NCBI GenBank assembly: GCA_030655215.1
Contig: JAURVZ010000017.1
Location: 1-46,828, forward strand
Origin: Pseudolabrys sp.
GTDB taxonomy: Bacteria > Pseudomonadota > Alphaproteobacteria > Rhizobiales > Xanthobacteraceae
Direction: 5' to 3'
Length of the DNA: 46,828 bases
The translations under genes were made by a program, and so were the position numbers. A model generated the notes under the pieces. That model made no database searches. It was not told the origin of the DNA and worked only from the letters and a program-made list of their open reading frames with translations. Positions 1-10,428 of the stretch are shown in pieces (positions within the stretch are counted from its first letter, which is position 1; every line of letters begins with the position of its first letter).

Positions 1-1280
1 GCAAGAGCCAGAACATTATGGGGGCCCTGTACCAGGGTCTGATCGTCACCGGCGTGCTGTCGGCGATCGCCGTCTATTTTGTCATCGAGGGTCTGGTCAC
101 CGGTCCGATCGTCACCAACAGCGGGCTGACCATTGAACCGATGAGCCTGTTCTGGTCCGGCATGGTGGGCCTTCTGGTCACCGCGGCCATCGTGGTGATC
201 ACCGAATACTACACCGGCTCCAACTTCCGCCCGGTGCGCTCGGTCGCCAACGCCTCGGTCTCGGGCCACGGCACCAACGTCATCCAGGGTCTGGCCGTCT
301 CGCTTGAGTCGACCGCGATGCCGGCGATCGTCATCGTTGCCGGCATCATCGTCACCTACCAACTCGCCGGCCTGTTCGGCACGGCGATCGCGGTGACCAC
401 CATGCTCGGCATTGCCGGCATGATCGTCGCGCTCGACGCCTTCGGCCCGGTCACCGACAATGCCGGCGGCATTGCCGAAATGGCCGGCCTGCCCAAGGAA
501 GTGCGCCACAACACCGACGCCCTCGACGCCGTCGGCAACACCACCAAGGCGGTCACCAAGGGCTATGCGATCGGCTCCGCGGGCTTGGGCGCGTTGGTGC
601 TGTTCGCGGCCTATACCAACGACATCGCGGCCTTCACCAAGTCGGGCGCGGAATACTTCAAGGATGTCGGCGTGGTCTCGTTCGACCTGTCGAACCCCTA
701 TGTCGTTGCCGGCCTCATCTTCGGCGGCCTGATCCCGTATCTGTTCGGCGGCATCGCGATGACCGCGGTCGGCCGTGCGGCCGGTTCGGTTGTCGAGGAA
801 GTGCGTCGTCAGTTCCGCGAAAACCCCGGCATCATGCAGGGCACCTCGAAGCCGGACTATGCCCGCGCTGTCGACCTGCTGACCAAGGCGGCGATCAAGG
901 AAATGATCATCCCGTCGCTGCTGCCGGTGCTGGCGCCGATCGTCGTCTACTTCGGCGTGCTCTGGATCTCGGGCTCGAAAGCCAACGCCTTCGCGGCGCT
1001 CGGCGCCTCGCTGCTCGGCGTGATCGTCAACGGCCTGTTCGTCGCCATCTCGATGACCTCGGGCGGCGGTGCCTGGGACAATGCCAAGAAGTCGTTTGAA
1101 GACGGCTTCACCGACAAGGACGGCGTTGTGCATCTCAAGGGCGGCGACGCCCACAAGGCGTCGGTGACCGGCGACACTGTCGGCGATCCCTACAAGGATA
1201 CGGCCGGCCCCGCCGTCAACCCGGCGATCAAGATCACCAACATCGTGGCATTGCTGCTGCTGGCGATTTTGGCGCACTAA
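1..1280 (+). CDS. hppA: K+-insensitive proton-pumping pyrophosphatase, C-terminal part
   Basis: This is the 3' portion of a membrane-bound pyrophosphatase, which couples pyrophosphate hydrolysis to proton export across the inner membrane. The open frame continues upstream of the window (readable from base 3), so the methionine at 18 is internal; about 425 of roughly 700 residues are visible. The part has many hydrophobic helices and the conserved [12 protein letters not shown] block that binds magnesium-pyrophosphate. The motif [16 protein letters not shown] has a lysine where potassium-dependent enzymes carry alanine, which marks the potassium-independent subclass. The gene ends 21 nt before a strong terminator. 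Very confident. Confidence 0.97.
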   Translation, partial: KSQNIMGALYQGLIVTGVLSAIAVYFVIEGLVTGPIVTNSGLTIEPMSLFWSGMVGLLVTAAIVVITEYYTGSNFRPVRSVANASVSGHGTNVIQGLAVSLESTAMPAIVIVAGIIVTYQLAGLFGTAIAVTTMLGIAGMIVALDAFGPVTDNAGGIAEMAGLPKEVRHNTDALDAVGNTTKAVTKGYAIGSAGLGALVLFAAYTNDIAAFTKSGAEYFKDVGVVSFDLSNPYVVAGLIFGGLIPYLFGGIAMTAVGRAAGSVVEEVRRQFRENPGIMQGTSKPDYARAVDLLTKAAIKEMIIPSLLPVLAPIVVYFGVLWISGSKANAFAALGASLLGVIVNGLFVAISMTSGGGAWDNAKKSFEDGFTDKDGVVHLKGGDAHKASVTGDTVGDPYKDTAGPAVNPAIKITNIVALLLLAILAH

Positions 1281-1300
1281 CCTCGGTGCACTGACAAATG

Positions 1301-1329
1301 AAAGGGCCCGCAGTTGCGGGCCCTTTTTT
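1301..1329 (+). terminator. Rho-independent terminator of hppA
   Basis: A perfect inverted repeat (GGGCCCGCA at 1304-1312 and its complement at 1315-1323) is followed by six T residues. It is flanked by AAA on the left, so it may also stop transcription arriving from bamE on the other strand. Confidence 0.92.
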
Positions 1330-1356
1330 ATGCGTGATGCGATGTACGCTTCGTCT

Positions 1357-1803
1357 CTAGAACATCTTGAAATTACGGAAGATGCCGCGCAGGTAGTTCA
1401 GGCGTTCGCCGCCGGTTTCCGTGGTCTGCGACAGGAAGTCGAACACCTTGCCGTCCTTGATGCCGTAATTGGCCAGCCGCGTGACGGTGCGGTTCTTGTC
1501 GAAGTAGACGGCGATGACGCGCTGGTCGACCGTCTCATGCGGCATGAAGGCGGCGCTGCGCTCGGCCTTCTGCGAAATATAATAGAACGCGTCGCCGTCG
1601 ACGGTCGCGACCGTAGAGGGCGTGCCGAGCACGATCAGCACTTGCTCCTGCGTCGCACCGATCGGGATCTGCTCGAGCGCGCCTTCCGGCAGCACATAGC
1701 CGCGCTGCAGCGTTTCGCCGAAGCTGCCGCAACCGGCCAGCGTGAGCGGAGCACCAAGCAGGCAAACCAGCGCCAGCGCTTTTGTCATATTCCTGGAAAT
1801 CAT
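1357..1803 (-). CDS. bamE: outer membrane protein assembly lipoprotein BamE (SmpA/OmlA)
   Basis: This 148-residue protein starts with a lipoprotein signal peptide ending in the lipobox LTLAGC, so the mature protein would be an outer-membrane-anchored periplasmic lipoprotein. The body carries the BamE/SmpA fold signature: IPIGATQEQVLIVLGTPS, then a YYISQKAE-like strand and a conserved VIAVYFD strand. BamE supports the BAM complex that inserts beta-barrel proteins. I chose the ATG at 1803 because a purine-rich GAGAGA lies just upstream and it gives a normal-length signal peptide; the frame is open to 1839, and an ATG at 1788 is also possible. It is divergent from the cytochrome bc1 chaperone gene. 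Confidence 0.88.
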   Translation of the reverse strand: MISRNMTKALALVCLLGAPLTLAGCGSFGETLQRGYVLPEGALEQIPIGATQEQVLIVLGTPSTVATVDGDAFYYISQKAERSAAFMPHETVDQRVIAVYFDKNRTVTRLANYGIKDGKVFDFLSQTTETGGERLNYLRGIFRNFKMF

Positions 1804-1937
1804 CGCTCTCTCGATCCTCTGCGAGGTCCTAAGGGCCAAGCCGGCCGGACCTCATAAAACGCGTCGATTTGGTTCTTGCATCCTTGCTGCCGTGGACTAA
1901 ACCGGCGGCAAGCAACAACCGCTCCCGAAGTAACCTT

Positions 1938-2507
1938 ATGATATTTTCACTATTCCGCCGCAGCCAGCCCAAGCAGGACACCATTTCGGTCCTGTATGGC
2001 ATGATCGTGGCGCAGGCGCGATTGCCGGTGTTTTACCGTGACTATGCGGTCGCGGACACGGTTAACGGCCGCTTCGACCTGATCGTCCTGCATCTGGCGC
2101 TGGTGATGGACCGCCTGATGGCCGATCCGGCCACGCAAAGCCTCGGGCAGGGCGTTTTCGACCTGTTTTGCCGGGATATGGACGACAATCTGCGGGAAAT
2201 GGGCATTTCCGATCTCAAGGTGCCCAAAGAGATGCGGCGCATGGGCGAGGCCTTCTACGGACGCTCGCAGGCCTATCTGAACGCCATCCCGGCAGCGCTG
2301 GAGCCTGGCGACGGCGCCAGAGCGCTTATCGAGGCCCTGACCCGGAATATCTATGGCGGCGCGCCCTCGGGCCACGCTGCGGCGCCCCGGCTTGCGGCCT
2401 ATATGCTGGAAGCGGTACGGGAGTTGAAGGCGCAGGAGACGGCCAGCCTCGCCGCCGGCACGCTGCGCTTCCCCGACCCGTCGGCGATCTCGTCGGCCCC
2501 CGTTTAG
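1938..2507 (+). CDS. ubiquinol-cytochrome c chaperone (CBP3 family)
   Basis: The 189-residue product matches the bacterial version of the CBP3 chaperone, which helps mature cytochrome b of the bc1 complex at the inner membrane. Recognisable stretches are the start IFSLFRRSQ, then YRDYAVADTVNGRFDLIVLHL and a C-terminal helical half around KVPKEMRRMGEAFYGR. The frame is open from 1869, but the ATG at 1938 fits the family's usual N-terminus (a short basic segment before the first conserved helix). It lies 25 nt upstream of the DUF177 gene and is probably cotranscribed with it. Confidence 0.85.
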   Translation: MIFSLFRRSQPKQDTISVLYGMIVAQARLPVFYRDYAVADTVNGRFDLIVLHLALVMDRLMADPATQSLGQGVFDLFCRDMDDNLREMGISDLKVPKEMRRMGEAFYGRSQAYLNAIPAALEPGDGARALIEALTRNIYGGAPSGHAAAPRLAAYMLEAVRELKAQETASLAAGTLRFPDPSAISSAPV

Positions 2508-2532
2508 CCCTGACCGTAGAGCCCGACAGCCT

Positions 2533-3135
2533 ATGTCCATGAAGCGAAAAGGCGGTCCTCCCGCCAAACCGGCTCCGGCCCGATCCGCGGCCGCCAAGTT
2601 TGCGCCGCGCGCAGCCTCAGGGCCGGCCGCCTGGAGCGTGCCGCTCGACGTCGATACGATTTCGGATGCTGGCCTGCACCGCGTCATTGAGGCAACGCCG
2701 GAGATCTGCGCCGCCGTGGCGCAGCTTGCCGAGGTCCGCGCTGTCAGCGACCTGAAGGCGACTTTCGACCTGATCCGGGCGGGTGATATCGTCCACGTTA
2801 CCGGCCGCGTCACTGCCACGGTCGGCCAGAATTGCGTCGTCACGCTCGACCCGCTTGAGACCGTGATCGATGAACCAATCGAGATGCTCTACGCGCCGGT
2901 GCCAGACGAGGGCAGCGAGGCGCATGAAGAGCGCCGCCAGAAGACCGAGGAAGAGCCGCCGGAGCCGTTGATCGACGGCACCATCGATCTCGGCGCCATT
3001 GCCTGCGAATTCCTCATCCTCGGCATCGAGCCTTATCCGCGCAAGCCGGGCGTCGAATTCACGCCGCCGGAGCCTGAGCCGGACGGGCCGCATCCGTTTG
3101 CCGCCTTGGCCGCCCTGAAGAAGGACGCGCCGTGA
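2533..3135 (+). CDS. DUF177 (YceD-like) protein
   Basis: A 200-residue DUF177/YceD-family protein. In many bacteria this family sits next to rpmF and plsX and has been linked to 23S rRNA accumulation; here plsX follows directly, as is common in alphaproteobacteria. Visible marks are the basic Pro/Ala-rich N-terminus, the central ATVGQNCVVTLDPLETVI strand pair with its conserved cysteine, an acidic linker (roughly residues 118-140) and the C-terminal block IDLGAIACEFLILGIEPYPR. The family assignment is firm; the molecular role is not. Confidence 0.85.
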   Translation: MSMKRKGGPPAKPAPARSAAAKFAPRAASGPAAWSVPLDVDTISDAGLHRVIEATPEICAAVAQLAEVRAVSDLKATFDLIRAGDIVHVTGRVTATVGQNCVVTLDPLETVIDEPIEMLYAPVPDEGSEAHEERRQKTEEEPPEPLIDGTIDLGAIACEFLILGIEPYPRKPGVEFTPPEPEPDGPHPFAALAALKKDAP

Positions 3136-3258
3136 CGGCCGGTCCGGGTTCCATGAGCGGCCGCGACCGACTTGTCAGGACCGGCCCAGAGGGTATGTTC
3201 GCGCCAACGCGTCGGGTTGAGGCGTTGCCGTTGAACTCGACGAGAGCACGTCCGCGCC

Positions 3259-4335
3259 ATGCCAGATAACGTACGCATTGCAATCGACGCGATGGGTGGC
3301 GACCATGGCCCTTCGGTCGTGCTGCCGGGGGCGGAGCTCGCCCTGATCCGTCATCCCGACACCGAATTTCTGATTTTCGGCGACCAGGCTGCGGTCGGAC
3401 CCGTACTCGACACGCTGCCGAAGCTGAAGGCGCGCGCCACATTCATCCACACCGAAGTGTCGATCCGCATGGACGACAAGCCGAGCCAGGCCTTGCGCTA
3501 TGGCCGGCACAAATCCTCGATGTGGCTGGCTATCGATGCCGTCAAGAAGGGCCAAGCCGACGTCGCCGTATCCGCCGGCAATACGGGCGCGCTGATGGCC
3601 ATGTCCCGTTTCCATCTGAAAATGATGGAGGGTATCGATCGCCCGGCTATTGCCGGTCTGTGGCCGACGTTGAAGGGCGAATCCGTGGTGCTCGATGTTG
3701 GCGCCTCGATCGGGGCCGATGAAGTCCATCTGGTGAAGCTCGCGATCATGGGCGGCGCCATGGCGCGTATCATGTTCGACATTGAGCGGCCGACGGTGGG
3801 CCTGCTGAATATCGGCGTCGAGGAAGTCAAAGGGCTCGACCAGGTCCGCGAAGCCGGCCGTATCCTGCGTGAAGGCAATTTCCGGGAATTCGACTATCAG
3901 GGCTTCGTCGAGGGCGACGATATCGGTAAGGGCACGGTCGACGTTGTCGTCACCGAAGGCTTTGCGGGGAATATCGCGCTGAAGACCGCCGAAGGCACTG
4001 CCCGCCAGTTTGCGCAATATCTGCGTTCGGCCATGAACCGCACCTGGATGGCGCGCCTTGGCTACTTGCTGTCGCGCCAGGCCTTCCAGACCTTGCGCGA
4101 AAAAATGGACCCGCGGAAATCAAACGGCGGGGTCTTTTTGGGCCTCAACGGCGTTGTCATCAAGAGCCATGGCGGCGCCGATGCCGAAGGCTTCGCCGCC
4201 GCTGTCGATATGGGATACGACATGATCCGGTACGAACTGCTCAGCAAGATTGGCCAGTCAATGGCGCGCGACCTGCAAGCCCGCGCCAGCGCGGAAGCGG
4301 TGGCAGAACCGGTGGCGAGCGGAGTGGCCTCGTGA
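3259..4335 (+). CDS. plsX: phosphate acyltransferase PlsX
   Basis: A 358-residue PlsX, which converts acyl-ACP and phosphate to acyl-phosphate, the first step of phosphatidic acid synthesis through PlsY. The N-terminal signature [12 protein letters not shown] is present, followed by [24 protein letters not shown] and NIGVEEVKG. The C-terminus continues past the conserved LLGLNG-like segment (here [13 protein letters not shown]) with an alanine-rich tail. The stop overlaps the fabH start in a GTGA tetranucleotide, so the two are translationally coupled. Confidence 0.97.
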   Translation: MPDNVRIAIDAMGGDHGPSVVLPGAELALIRHPDTEFLIFGDQAAVGPVLDTLPKLKARATFIHTEVSIRMDDKPSQALRYGRHKSSMWLAIDAVKKGQADVAVSAGNTGALMAMSRFHLKMMEGIDRPAIAGLWPTLKGESVVLDVGASIGADEVHLVKLAIMGGAMARIMFDIERPTVGLLNIGVEEVKGLDQVREAGRILREGNFREFDYQGFVEGDDIGKGTVDVVVTEGFAGNIALKTAEGTARQFAQYLRSAMNRTWMARLGYLLSRQAFQTLREKMDPRKSNGGVFLGLNGVVIKSHGGADAEGFAAAVDMGYDMIRYELLSKIGQSMARDLQARASAEAVAEPVASGVAS

Positions 4336-5309
4336 GCGTCTTGCGTTCGGTTATTCTCGGTTGCGGCAGTTATCTCCCGGCCCGCATTCTTTCCAATGAC
4401 GAACTGGCTCGTTCGGTCGACACGACCGATGAGTGGATCGTCCAGCGTACCGGCATTCGCGAGCGCCATATCGCGGCGCCCGGCGAGATGACCTCCGACC
4501 TCGCCATCAATGCCGCGCGCGCCGCGCTGGCGCATGCCCATGTCGATGCCGATTCAATCGACCTGATTGTGCTTGGCACCTCGACGCCGGACCAGACTTT
4601 CCCGGCCACGGCGGTCACCGTGCAGCACGCGCTCGGCATCACCAAGGGCGCGGCCTTCGACCTGCAGGCGGTCTGCTCCGGCTTCGTCTATGCGCTGTCG
4701 ATTGCCGACGCCATGTTGCGCTGCGGTAGCCACAAGCGCGCGCTGGTCATCGGCGCCGAGACCTTCTCCCGCATCCTCGACTGGAATGACCGTACCACCT
4801 GCGTGCTGTTCGGCGATGGTGCCGGCGCCGTCGTGCTGGAAGCTCAGGAGCAGCCGGGTGACACGAGCGACCGTGGCATCCTGACCACGCATCTGCGGTC
4901 GGATGGCCGGCACAAGTCGAAGCTCTATGTCGATGGCGGTGTGTCCTCGACCCAGACGACGGGCCATCTGCGCATGGAGGGCAAAGAAGTCTTCAAGCAC
5001 GCCGTGGCCATGATCACCGACGTGATCGAGGACGCCTTTGAGGCAACCGGCACCACGGCCAATGACATTGACTGGTTTGTGCCGCATCAGGCGAACAAGC
5101 GAATTATCGATGGATCGGCGCATAAACTCGGCATTGCGCCGGAAAAAGTGGTGATCACGGTCGACCGCCATGGCAATACGTCAGCGGCGTCGATCCCGTT
5201 GGCACTGGCCGATGCGGTGGCTGACCGGCGCATTAAACGCGGCAATTTAATCTTATTGGAAGCGATGGGCGGCGGCTTCACTTGGGGCTCGGCGATGCTT
5301 CGTTGGTGA
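4332..5309 (+). CDS. fabH: beta-ketoacyl-ACP synthase III
   Basis: A 325-residue FabH, which condenses acetyl-CoA with malonyl-ACP to begin type II fatty acid synthesis in the cytoplasm. The catalytic triad is visible: Cys115 in DLQAVCSGF, His252 in [10 protein letters not shown] and Asn282 in [10 protein letters not shown]. The start is a GTG that overlaps the plsX stop. The frame and length match the family, and there is no sign of damage. Confidence 0.97.
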   Translation: MSVLRSVILGCGSYLPARILSNDELARSVDTTDEWIVQRTGIRERHIAAPGEMTSDLAINAARAALAHAHVDADSIDLIVLGTSTPDQTFPATAVTVQHALGITKGAAFDLQAVCSGFVYALSIADAMLRCGSHKRALVIGAETFSRILDWNDRTTCVLFGDGAGAVVLEAQEQPGDTSDRGILTTHLRSDGRHKSKLYVDGGVSSTQTTGHLRMEGKEVFKHAVAMITDVIEDAFEATGTTANDIDWFVPHQANKRIIDGSAHKLGIAPEKVVITVDRHGNTSAASIPLALADAVADRRIKRGNLILLEAMGGGFTWGSAMLRW

Positions 5310-5352
5310 TTTTTTCACCCTAAAGCTTTGGCCATAAGTCTTAAAACGACCG

Positions 5353-5381
5353 TTGACCGGTTGGAACGAAGCTAATATCGT
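5353..5381 (+). promoter_or_regulatory. candidate sigma-70 promoter of ihfA
   Basis: TTGACC at 5353-5358 and TATCGT at 5376-5381 are separated by exactly 17 nt, in an A+T-richer gap between fabH and ihfA. The site ends 43 nt before the ihfA start. It suggests that ihfA is transcribed on its own as well as from the upstream genes. Confidence 0.55.
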
Positions 5382-5424
5382 CAATAATTCCAGCGACATA
5401 TCTCGCCGGGGGTTGGGTTGGGCG

Positions 5425-5745
5425 ATGACTGGTAAAACGGTAACGAGAGCGGATCTGTGTGAAGCGGTCTACCAAAAGGTAGGTCTGTCACGAACCGAGT
5501 CTGCGTCGCTTGTTGAGTTGGTCCTCAAAGAGATCACCGACTGCCTCGAGCGGGGAGAGACGGTAAAACTGTCTTCCTTTGGTTCGTTCGTCGTTCGCAA
5601 AAAAGGTCAGCGTATCGGACGTAATCCGAAGACGGGTAAAGAGGTACCGATTTCGCCGCGCCGCGTGATGGTGTTCAAGCCGTCCGCCATTCTCAAGCAG
5701 CGGATCAACGGCCACGATGTCGCTGACGAAGCCGAACACGCGTAG
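5425..5745 (+). CDS. ihfA: integration host factor subunit alpha
   Basis: A 106-residue IHF/HU-type protein, one half of the heterodimer that bends DNA at specific sites. The sequence runs from [20 protein letters not shown] through [20 protein letters not shown] to the DNA-binding arm [20 protein letters not shown], which carries the intercalating proline. The frame is open back to 5353, but translation from there would run through the promoter; the ATG at 5425 matches the family N-terminus. A MerR-type regulator follows 60 nt downstream, an arrangement usual in Rhizobiales. Confidence 0.95.
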   Translation: MTGKTVTRADLCEAVYQKVGLSRTESASLVELVLKEITDCLERGETVKLSSFGSFVVRKKGQRIGRNPKTGKEVPISPRRVMVFKPSAILKQRINGHDVADEAEHA

Positions 5746-5805
5746 TCTTTCGCGTCTGCTGTCGGGCGTTCCGTAAAGCGTTTTCATTCTGATCGAGGAG
5801 CCGCT

Positions 5806-6555
5806 TTGGACAACAAGGCGCCGGACGCATTCCGCACCATCAGCGAGGTCGCAGACGAACTCGATCTGCCGCAACACGTGCTGCGCTTTTGGGAAAGCCG
5901 CTTTCGCGAAATCAAGCCGATGAAGCGCGGCGGCGGCCGGCGCTATTACCGGCCGGAAGACATCGAGCTGCTGCGCGGCATCAAGCATCTGCTGTACGGC
6001 GAGGGCTACACGATCCGCGGCGTGCAGCGCATTTTGCGCGAGCAGAGCGTCGGCTTCGTGCAGGAAGTCTGGCAGGACGGCGCGCCGCAGCCGCCGCATA
6101 TCACCGCCGACGATGACGAGTCGACGGACGAGGTGGTCGACGCCGAGGACGATGCCGCGCCACTCGAGGAGCGCCGTGGATTACGCGAGCGTTTCTCATC
6201 ATTGATCGGCCGCGATTTGGGCGACCGGGGACAGGACTCAGGCGACCGCCGCGAGCCGCCGCTGCAAAGCGCGCCGATGCCGCGCCTCGCGCCGGAAGAC
6301 AGGCCGATCTACGATATCGGCGCGCCGCAGCGCGAGCCGGTCTTCGCGCCGCCTCCGATCCAGGCACCGGCGCCTACGCCCGTTCATGCGCCCAATCACG
6401 CGCCAATGCCGCAAGCCATGCCGGCGGCTCCAGCCGAGAGCGAAGCGCCGCGCGGTGTTGCGCCTGACCATGCCAGTGCGCTGCACGCCGCGCTCAATGA
6501 GTTGATGGAATGCCGCAAGCTGATCGACAGCGCGATGGCGCGTGAGCAGCCCTAA
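5806..6555 (+). CDS. MerR-family transcriptional regulator
   Basis: The 249-residue protein has a MerR winged helix-turn-helix at about residues 11-80 ([24 protein letters not shown], then [20 protein letters not shown], split here by a short basic loop). The rest is acidic, then long and proline/alanine-rich, and ends in a short helical segment. No metal-binding cysteines are visible, so this is not a metal sensor of the MerR/CueR type. The start is a TTG preceded by GAGGAG at the right distance. Together with ihfA it forms the pair normally found after fabH in this order. Target genes are unknown. Its stop codon overlaps the stop of the convergent next gene by 4 nt. Confidence 0.85.
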   Translation: MDNKAPDAFRTISEVADELDLPQHVLRFWESRFREIKPMKRGGGRRYYRPEDIELLRGIKHLLYGEGYTIRGVQRILREQSVGFVQEVWQDGAPQPPHITADDDESTDEVVDAEDDAAPLEERRGLRERFSSLIGRDLGDRGQDSGDRREPPLQSAPMPRLAPEDRPIYDIGAPQREPVFAPPPIQAPAPTPVHAPNHAPMPQAMPAAPAESEAPRGVAPDHASALHAALNELMECRKLIDSAMAREQP

Positions 6556-8687
6556 GCGCGTCGGATCGCGTGGCGCATCATCAACGCCACGCCGAGCAAA
6601 AGCCAGATCGGTCGCTGGTACATCAACTCGTGCGCTTGCGACATGACCCCGAACGCCGCAAGGGCGAGCAGGAGGACCTGGCTCGCCGGATCGGCATTCC
6701 GCGTTTTGAATTCCTGCCAGAACAACAGCGCCGCCGGCACGACGAAGGCGGCAAAACCAACCAAACCGGTTTCCGCCAGCAGCCATATCGGCGTTGAGTG
6801 AATAACCAGGGCCTGACCGGCCGCCGCTTGTGCGTTGATAAAATGACCGAGGCCAGCGCCGAAAAATGGATGTGACAGAAACAGCGAAAACCCGCTTTTA
6901 AGGCTGGCCAGACGCTCGAGATTCGAAGATTCGCGCCCTACCATGTTCGGCACGAAGGCAGTCAGGTCCAGCGCGATAGATGAAGCCGCAGAGTCTGCGG
7001 AACCTGCCGAGAACCTGGTCTGTAAGATCAGAATCGCGGCGCACACCCCGAGAAGCGCTGCGGCAAGGCTGCGCCATGTCATCGTGCCGAGATACAGCAG
7101 GATGCCGATGATCACGGCCAGCGTTGCAGCGGCAGCGTAAGAGCCAGCCAGCCATAGCCCGAAACACATGAGGCCGAAAACGAGCGCGCGGTGGCGCCGG
7201 TCAATCAGCGGCAATGCGCATAGCGCCATCAACAAAGCGAAGGAAAATGCGTTGCGATTTTGCGAGAAACCGGACAGCTGCCCTGCTGGGATCTCGGGCG
7301 GAAGGACGACGCCGGCCGCGCGGGCAAACTCCAGGAGCGACCAGAACAACACAACGCCGCAAGCCGCAGCGGTCAGAGTCTTTGCCAGCAGCGCAGCGCC
7401 TCTCTCGTCCGCCTGGGCGACGATGAGCGCTCCAGTCAGCAGATAGCTGACGAGTATGAGCCAGCCGAGCAGGCGATTGATGGTCGCCCAGTCATTTGAG
7501 CCGAATGCGAAGTAGCCGTTAGCATAGGCGAGCGCCACGACCAGTGTCCAAATCGCCACGATGGCGGGTGTCGCGGAATATCGCCATGGCGGGTTTTTCC
7601 TGTACTCCGAAACGAAGACGATGCCGCCGAGGATGGCGATCGGGTCGGCGAGATTGACGCTAAGTTCGCCGGTGCCCGTTGGTACGCGGATCTGAAAATA
7701 CACCGCGGTGGCAGCAGCGATCGGTAGAATCCATTTCAACGCTGCAGACAGCGCAACTGATCTTACATCCCCGATCGGGATGGGGGCGTCCCCCGCACGG
7801 TTGAACGGTACGGCGATGACGGCCAGGGCAATGATAGCAACGAAAGCGAGCGCGCCGATGACAAGTGCCATGGTCAGGGCGACTGGCGCCGGTACGCCGA
7901 TAGCACCGAGCACAAAGACGGCGCTGATTTCGCGCATTCCCCAGCCGGAGAAGCTGATCGGCAGGCTGGCGGCGAACATGACAACGAGGGAGGCGGCGAA
8001 GAGATGTGAAAGTTGTATCGCTCCTGTCAGGCTGGAGGCGATCGCAACGTAAGCGCCCGCAGTGCAAAGCTGTATGACGGCAGTGAGAACGGCGTTGCGC
8101 AGGATGGCGGCCGAAACCTTGAGCGTGGCAAGATCCTTGACCAGCGGCAGCGCATAGCGGCCCCAGACCGCATATGCGCTGATGCCGGTGACAAACAACA
8201 GGCCGGCAACGATGACGAGCAGTTTCGTGCCGCCTTTGTTGAAATCGTATGACAGCTCGCCGAACAGATAAGTCACGCCACTGATGGCCATTGCCGCCGA
8301 GACAAAGACGGCGGCGGCGCGTTCATAGGTCGCCATGACGATGTTGGCTGAATTCGAAACGCCGCGTTTGCGGAGCAATGCGGTCCGCGCCGCGATATGG
8401 CCGAAAAACTGGATGGTGATCGCGCCGGCCATTTGCCCGAGGCTGAGGGCCAGCACTGCGTCACGAAAACGCAGCGGCGTGCCGATGTCAGACGAGATCC
8501 ACCACAGCCGCACGGCGGCGAGCAGGGCGCCGGCGAGCAGCAGCACCAGCGCAACCAGCAGTGACAGGCCAGTCAGTTGCCGCGAGGCGCTCGCGATCGC
8601 GGCAAAATCCAGATTGGTCAGAAACAGCGCCGCGATCAGGAGCACAACCGTCACGGCGCCGTAGACCAGGGAGCGGAAGCGCGTCAT
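6552..8687 (-). CDS. flippase-like (LPG_synthase_TM) / O-antigen ligase fusion protein
   Basis: A very hydrophobic 711-residue protein with two recognisable halves. Residues 1 to about 310 look like the lysylphosphatidylglycerol synthase TM / UPF0104 flippase-like family, with an [10 protein letters not shown] segment, [19 protein letters not shown] and [15 protein letters not shown]. Residues about 330-711 resemble O-antigen ligases/Wzy polymerases, including [18 protein letters not shown], the large periplasmic-type loop with [13 protein letters not shown], and [17 protein letters not shown]. Each half is normally a separate protein. The frame is open to 8816, but the ATG at 8687 starts directly before the first membrane helix. 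Role inferred: polymer or lipid-linked sugar handling in the polysaccharide locus. It converges on merR. Confidence 0.8.
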   Translation of the reverse strand: MTRFRSLVYGAVTVVLLIAALFLTNLDFAAIASASRQLTGLSLLVALVLLLAGALLAAVRLWWISSDIGTPLRFRDAVLALSLGQMAGAITIQFFGHIAARTALLRKRGVSNSANIVMATYERAAAVFVSAAMAISGVTYLFGELSYDFNKGGTKLLVIVAGLLFVTGISAYAVWGRYALPLVKDLATLKVSAAILRNAVLTAVIQLCTAGAYVAIASSLTGAIQLSHLFAASLVVMFAASLPISFSGWGMREISAVFVLGAIGVPAPVALTMALVIGALAFVAIIALAVIAVPFNRAGDAPIPIGDVRSVALSAALKWILPIAAATAVYFQIRVPTGTGELSVNLADPIAILGGIVFVSEYRKNPPWRYSATPAIVAIWTLVVALAYANGYFAFGSNDWATINRLLGWLILVSYLLTGALIVAQADERGAALLAKTLTAAACGVVLFWSLLEFARAAGVVLPPEIPAGQLSGFSQNRNAFSFALLMALCALPLIDRRHRALVFGLMCFGLWLAGSYAAAATLAVIIGILLYLGTMTWRSLAAALLGVCAAILILQTRFSAGSADSAASSIALDLTAFVPNMVGRESSNLERLASLKSGFSLFLSHPFFGAGLGHFINAQAAAGQALVIHSTPIWLLAETGLVGFAAFVVPAALLFWQEFKTRNADPASQVLLLALAAFGVMSQAHELMYQRPIWLLLGVALMMRHAIRRA

Positions 8688-8846
8688 CTGGGGATTCGAC
8701 AACCTGGACCAATGAGGGAGCGGCGGGAACAGCAGCTTCCCCGTTGCATCTGGTGATTGGATACCACAGAGGTTGTATGAGAGCAAATGCGACGACAGCG
8801 GGCGCTGCCTCGGCATCGCCGCTAAGTCACTGATATGTAATGAAAT

Positions 8847-8924
8847 TGGTCGGGGCGGCGAGATTTGAACTCACGAGCACTAGTCTCCCAGACAAGTGCG
8901 CTAACCGGGCTGCGCTCCGCCCCG
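8847..8924 (-). tRNA. tRNA-Pro (anticodon GGG)
   Basis: On the minus strand the sequence folds as a tRNA: acceptor arm CGGGGCG with CGCCCCG, D-arm GCGCAGCCCGGTTAGCGC, anticodon loop CTGGGAG with anticodon GGG (plus-strand ccc at 8887-8889), T-loop TTCAAAT and an encoded 3' CCA. The gene is 78 nt with CCA. It sits between two polysaccharide genes with no sign of an integrase or duplicated 3' end nearby. Confidence 0.96.
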
Positions 8925-8964
8925 ACCGTGGCCGGGTTATAGGGGGGCACCTACTGACGCGCAA

Positions 8965-10311
8965 CTAGCCCTTGGCTATCCGGAACGGCTTGCGGACCAC
9001 ATAGACGACGTACAGCACCGCGCCGAGGACGTAGACGACGCCGTAGGCGCCGATGAAACCGACAATGTCGGCACCAGCGAAATAAACCACAGCGGTCATC
9101 GCACCCATGGCCACAACCATGAAGGTCGCGACCCGGGCGATTTCGCGGAAAAATCCGGTGTGCTGAAGCAAGCAGCTCGCCACATTCTGGATCATGTTGG
9201 CGATGATCATCATGATCATGATCGGAATGAGCGCGGGCGGCACGGTGGCGGCGGGGCCGAGCAGTAGGGCAAACACCTTGTCGCCGGCAAACCAGAGCAG
9301 GGCGCAGAACGCGGCGGTCGGGATGGAACAGAGCAGGGTGGCCATCAACGTGGCCTTGAGCAGCATGCCAAAGTCGCGCTCGGCGAAGGCGCGGGTCTGG
9401 CGCGGGATCAGCGGGTCGAGGCCGGCGGCATAGATCAAGGTGGCGCCGCGGAAAATCTTGAACACAGTGTCGAGGATGATGGTCGGGGCGCCAAGCCCAA
9501 ACATCAGCGGCACGACGAGATAGGGGAAATTATAGACCGTCAGTTCCGCCATGGCGTAGTTGCCGCTGCGCAGAATGGCGCTGCGGTTGCCGCGCCAGAA
9601 GGCGACGAGAGCCCCGGCCGCTCCGGACATCCGCCGCGCCAGCGCGCCTTTACGCACCAGCCGCGCAACGCAGGCCGCAAAAACCGCGAGCCACAGCAGA
9701 TTGGCGAGCGACAGGCTGGCCCAGATCGGCAGGCCGATCAGCATCGCCAGGATGAGACCGATATGGCCGATGCGGCGCACCGCCTCGAGCGTCTCGAACG
9801 CAATGAATTCGTCGACCGCATTGCTGACATTGCGCAGCGGAAACCAGACCAGGTTCAAAGCCGAGAAGCTGAAGAACAGCGCGCATTCGATGGCGCGCGT
9901 CAGGTCGACCGACGGCCGCGCCGCCATGATACCAAGGCACAAAACAGTACCGGTCAGCACGATCAGCCCATAAAGCAGCACGACCGCGTTGGACTGCGCC
10001 GGAACGGCGACGTCAGTACTGCCGGCCAGATGACGCTCGCGCTGCCGCACATAGAGAATCTTGGCGGCGCCGAGATCGAACAGCCACAGCGACAGGCCGA
10101 GCGTTCCAATCAGGATGAAGATCGAAAAGTCCTGCGGGTTCAGCACGCGGGCAAAGACGAAGGTCTGCACCAGGCCACTGGCAATGGCCGCCGCCGCCGT
10201 CGAGGCGCGCAGCACGACGTAGCGCAGCGACAACAGGCCGGCGAGGGCGCGCAACGGCTGATGCAGGAACGACTTTGATGACAGCGCGGCCGTGGGCATG
10301 GCCGGGACCAT
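8965..10311 (-). CDS. Wzx-like polysaccharide/oligosaccharide flippase
   Basis: A 448-residue multi-spanning membrane protein of the MATE-related polysaccharide export group (about 12 hydrophobic helices). The N-terminal pattern LRASTAAAAIASGLVQTFVFARVLNPQDFSIF, shortened here to its idea of helix plus ARVLNPQDFSIF, is typical: these proteins carry an ARxLxPxxFG-like turn after helix 1. It would flip lipid-linked repeat units across the inner membrane. It is divergent from the family 2 glycosyltransferase gene. An alternative ATG lies at 10299. Substrate unknown. Confidence 0.8.
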   Translation of the reverse strand: MVPAMPTAALSSKSFLHQPLRALAGLLSLRYVVLRASTAAAAIASGLVQTFVFARVLNPQDFSIFILIGTLGLSLWLFDLGAAKILYVRQRERHLAGSTDVAVPAQSNAVVLLYGLIVLTGTVLCLGIMAARPSVDLTRAIECALFFSFSALNLVWFPLRNVSNAVDEFIAFETLEAVRRIGHIGLILAMLIGLPIWASLSLANLLWLAVFAACVARLVRKGALARRMSGAAGALVAFWRGNRSAILRSGNYAMAELTVYNFPYLVVPLMFGLGAPTIILDTVFKIFRGATLIYAAGLDPLIPRQTRAFAERDFGMLLKATLMATLLCSIPTAAFCALLWFAGDKVFALLLGPAATVPPALIPIMIMMIIANMIQNVASCLLQHTGFFREIARVATFMVVAMGAMTAVVYFAGADIVGFIGAYGVVYVLGAVLYVVYVVRKPFRIAKG

Positions 10312-10428
10312 AGCGGCGGCCTCAGCACTTTTCGCTTAAATATTATGGTGAACAAACCCTGACGGGATTCATGAAGAAGTGATCTTCCGGTTAAGAAAAT
10401 GTTGGTCGGCGCTGCGGCATAGTGCGGC

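Noticed and set aside
8847..8924. tRNA-Pro as an integration site for a mobile element
   Set aside because: No integrase gene, no repeated tRNA 3' end, and the flanking genes belong to the same polysaccharide locus.
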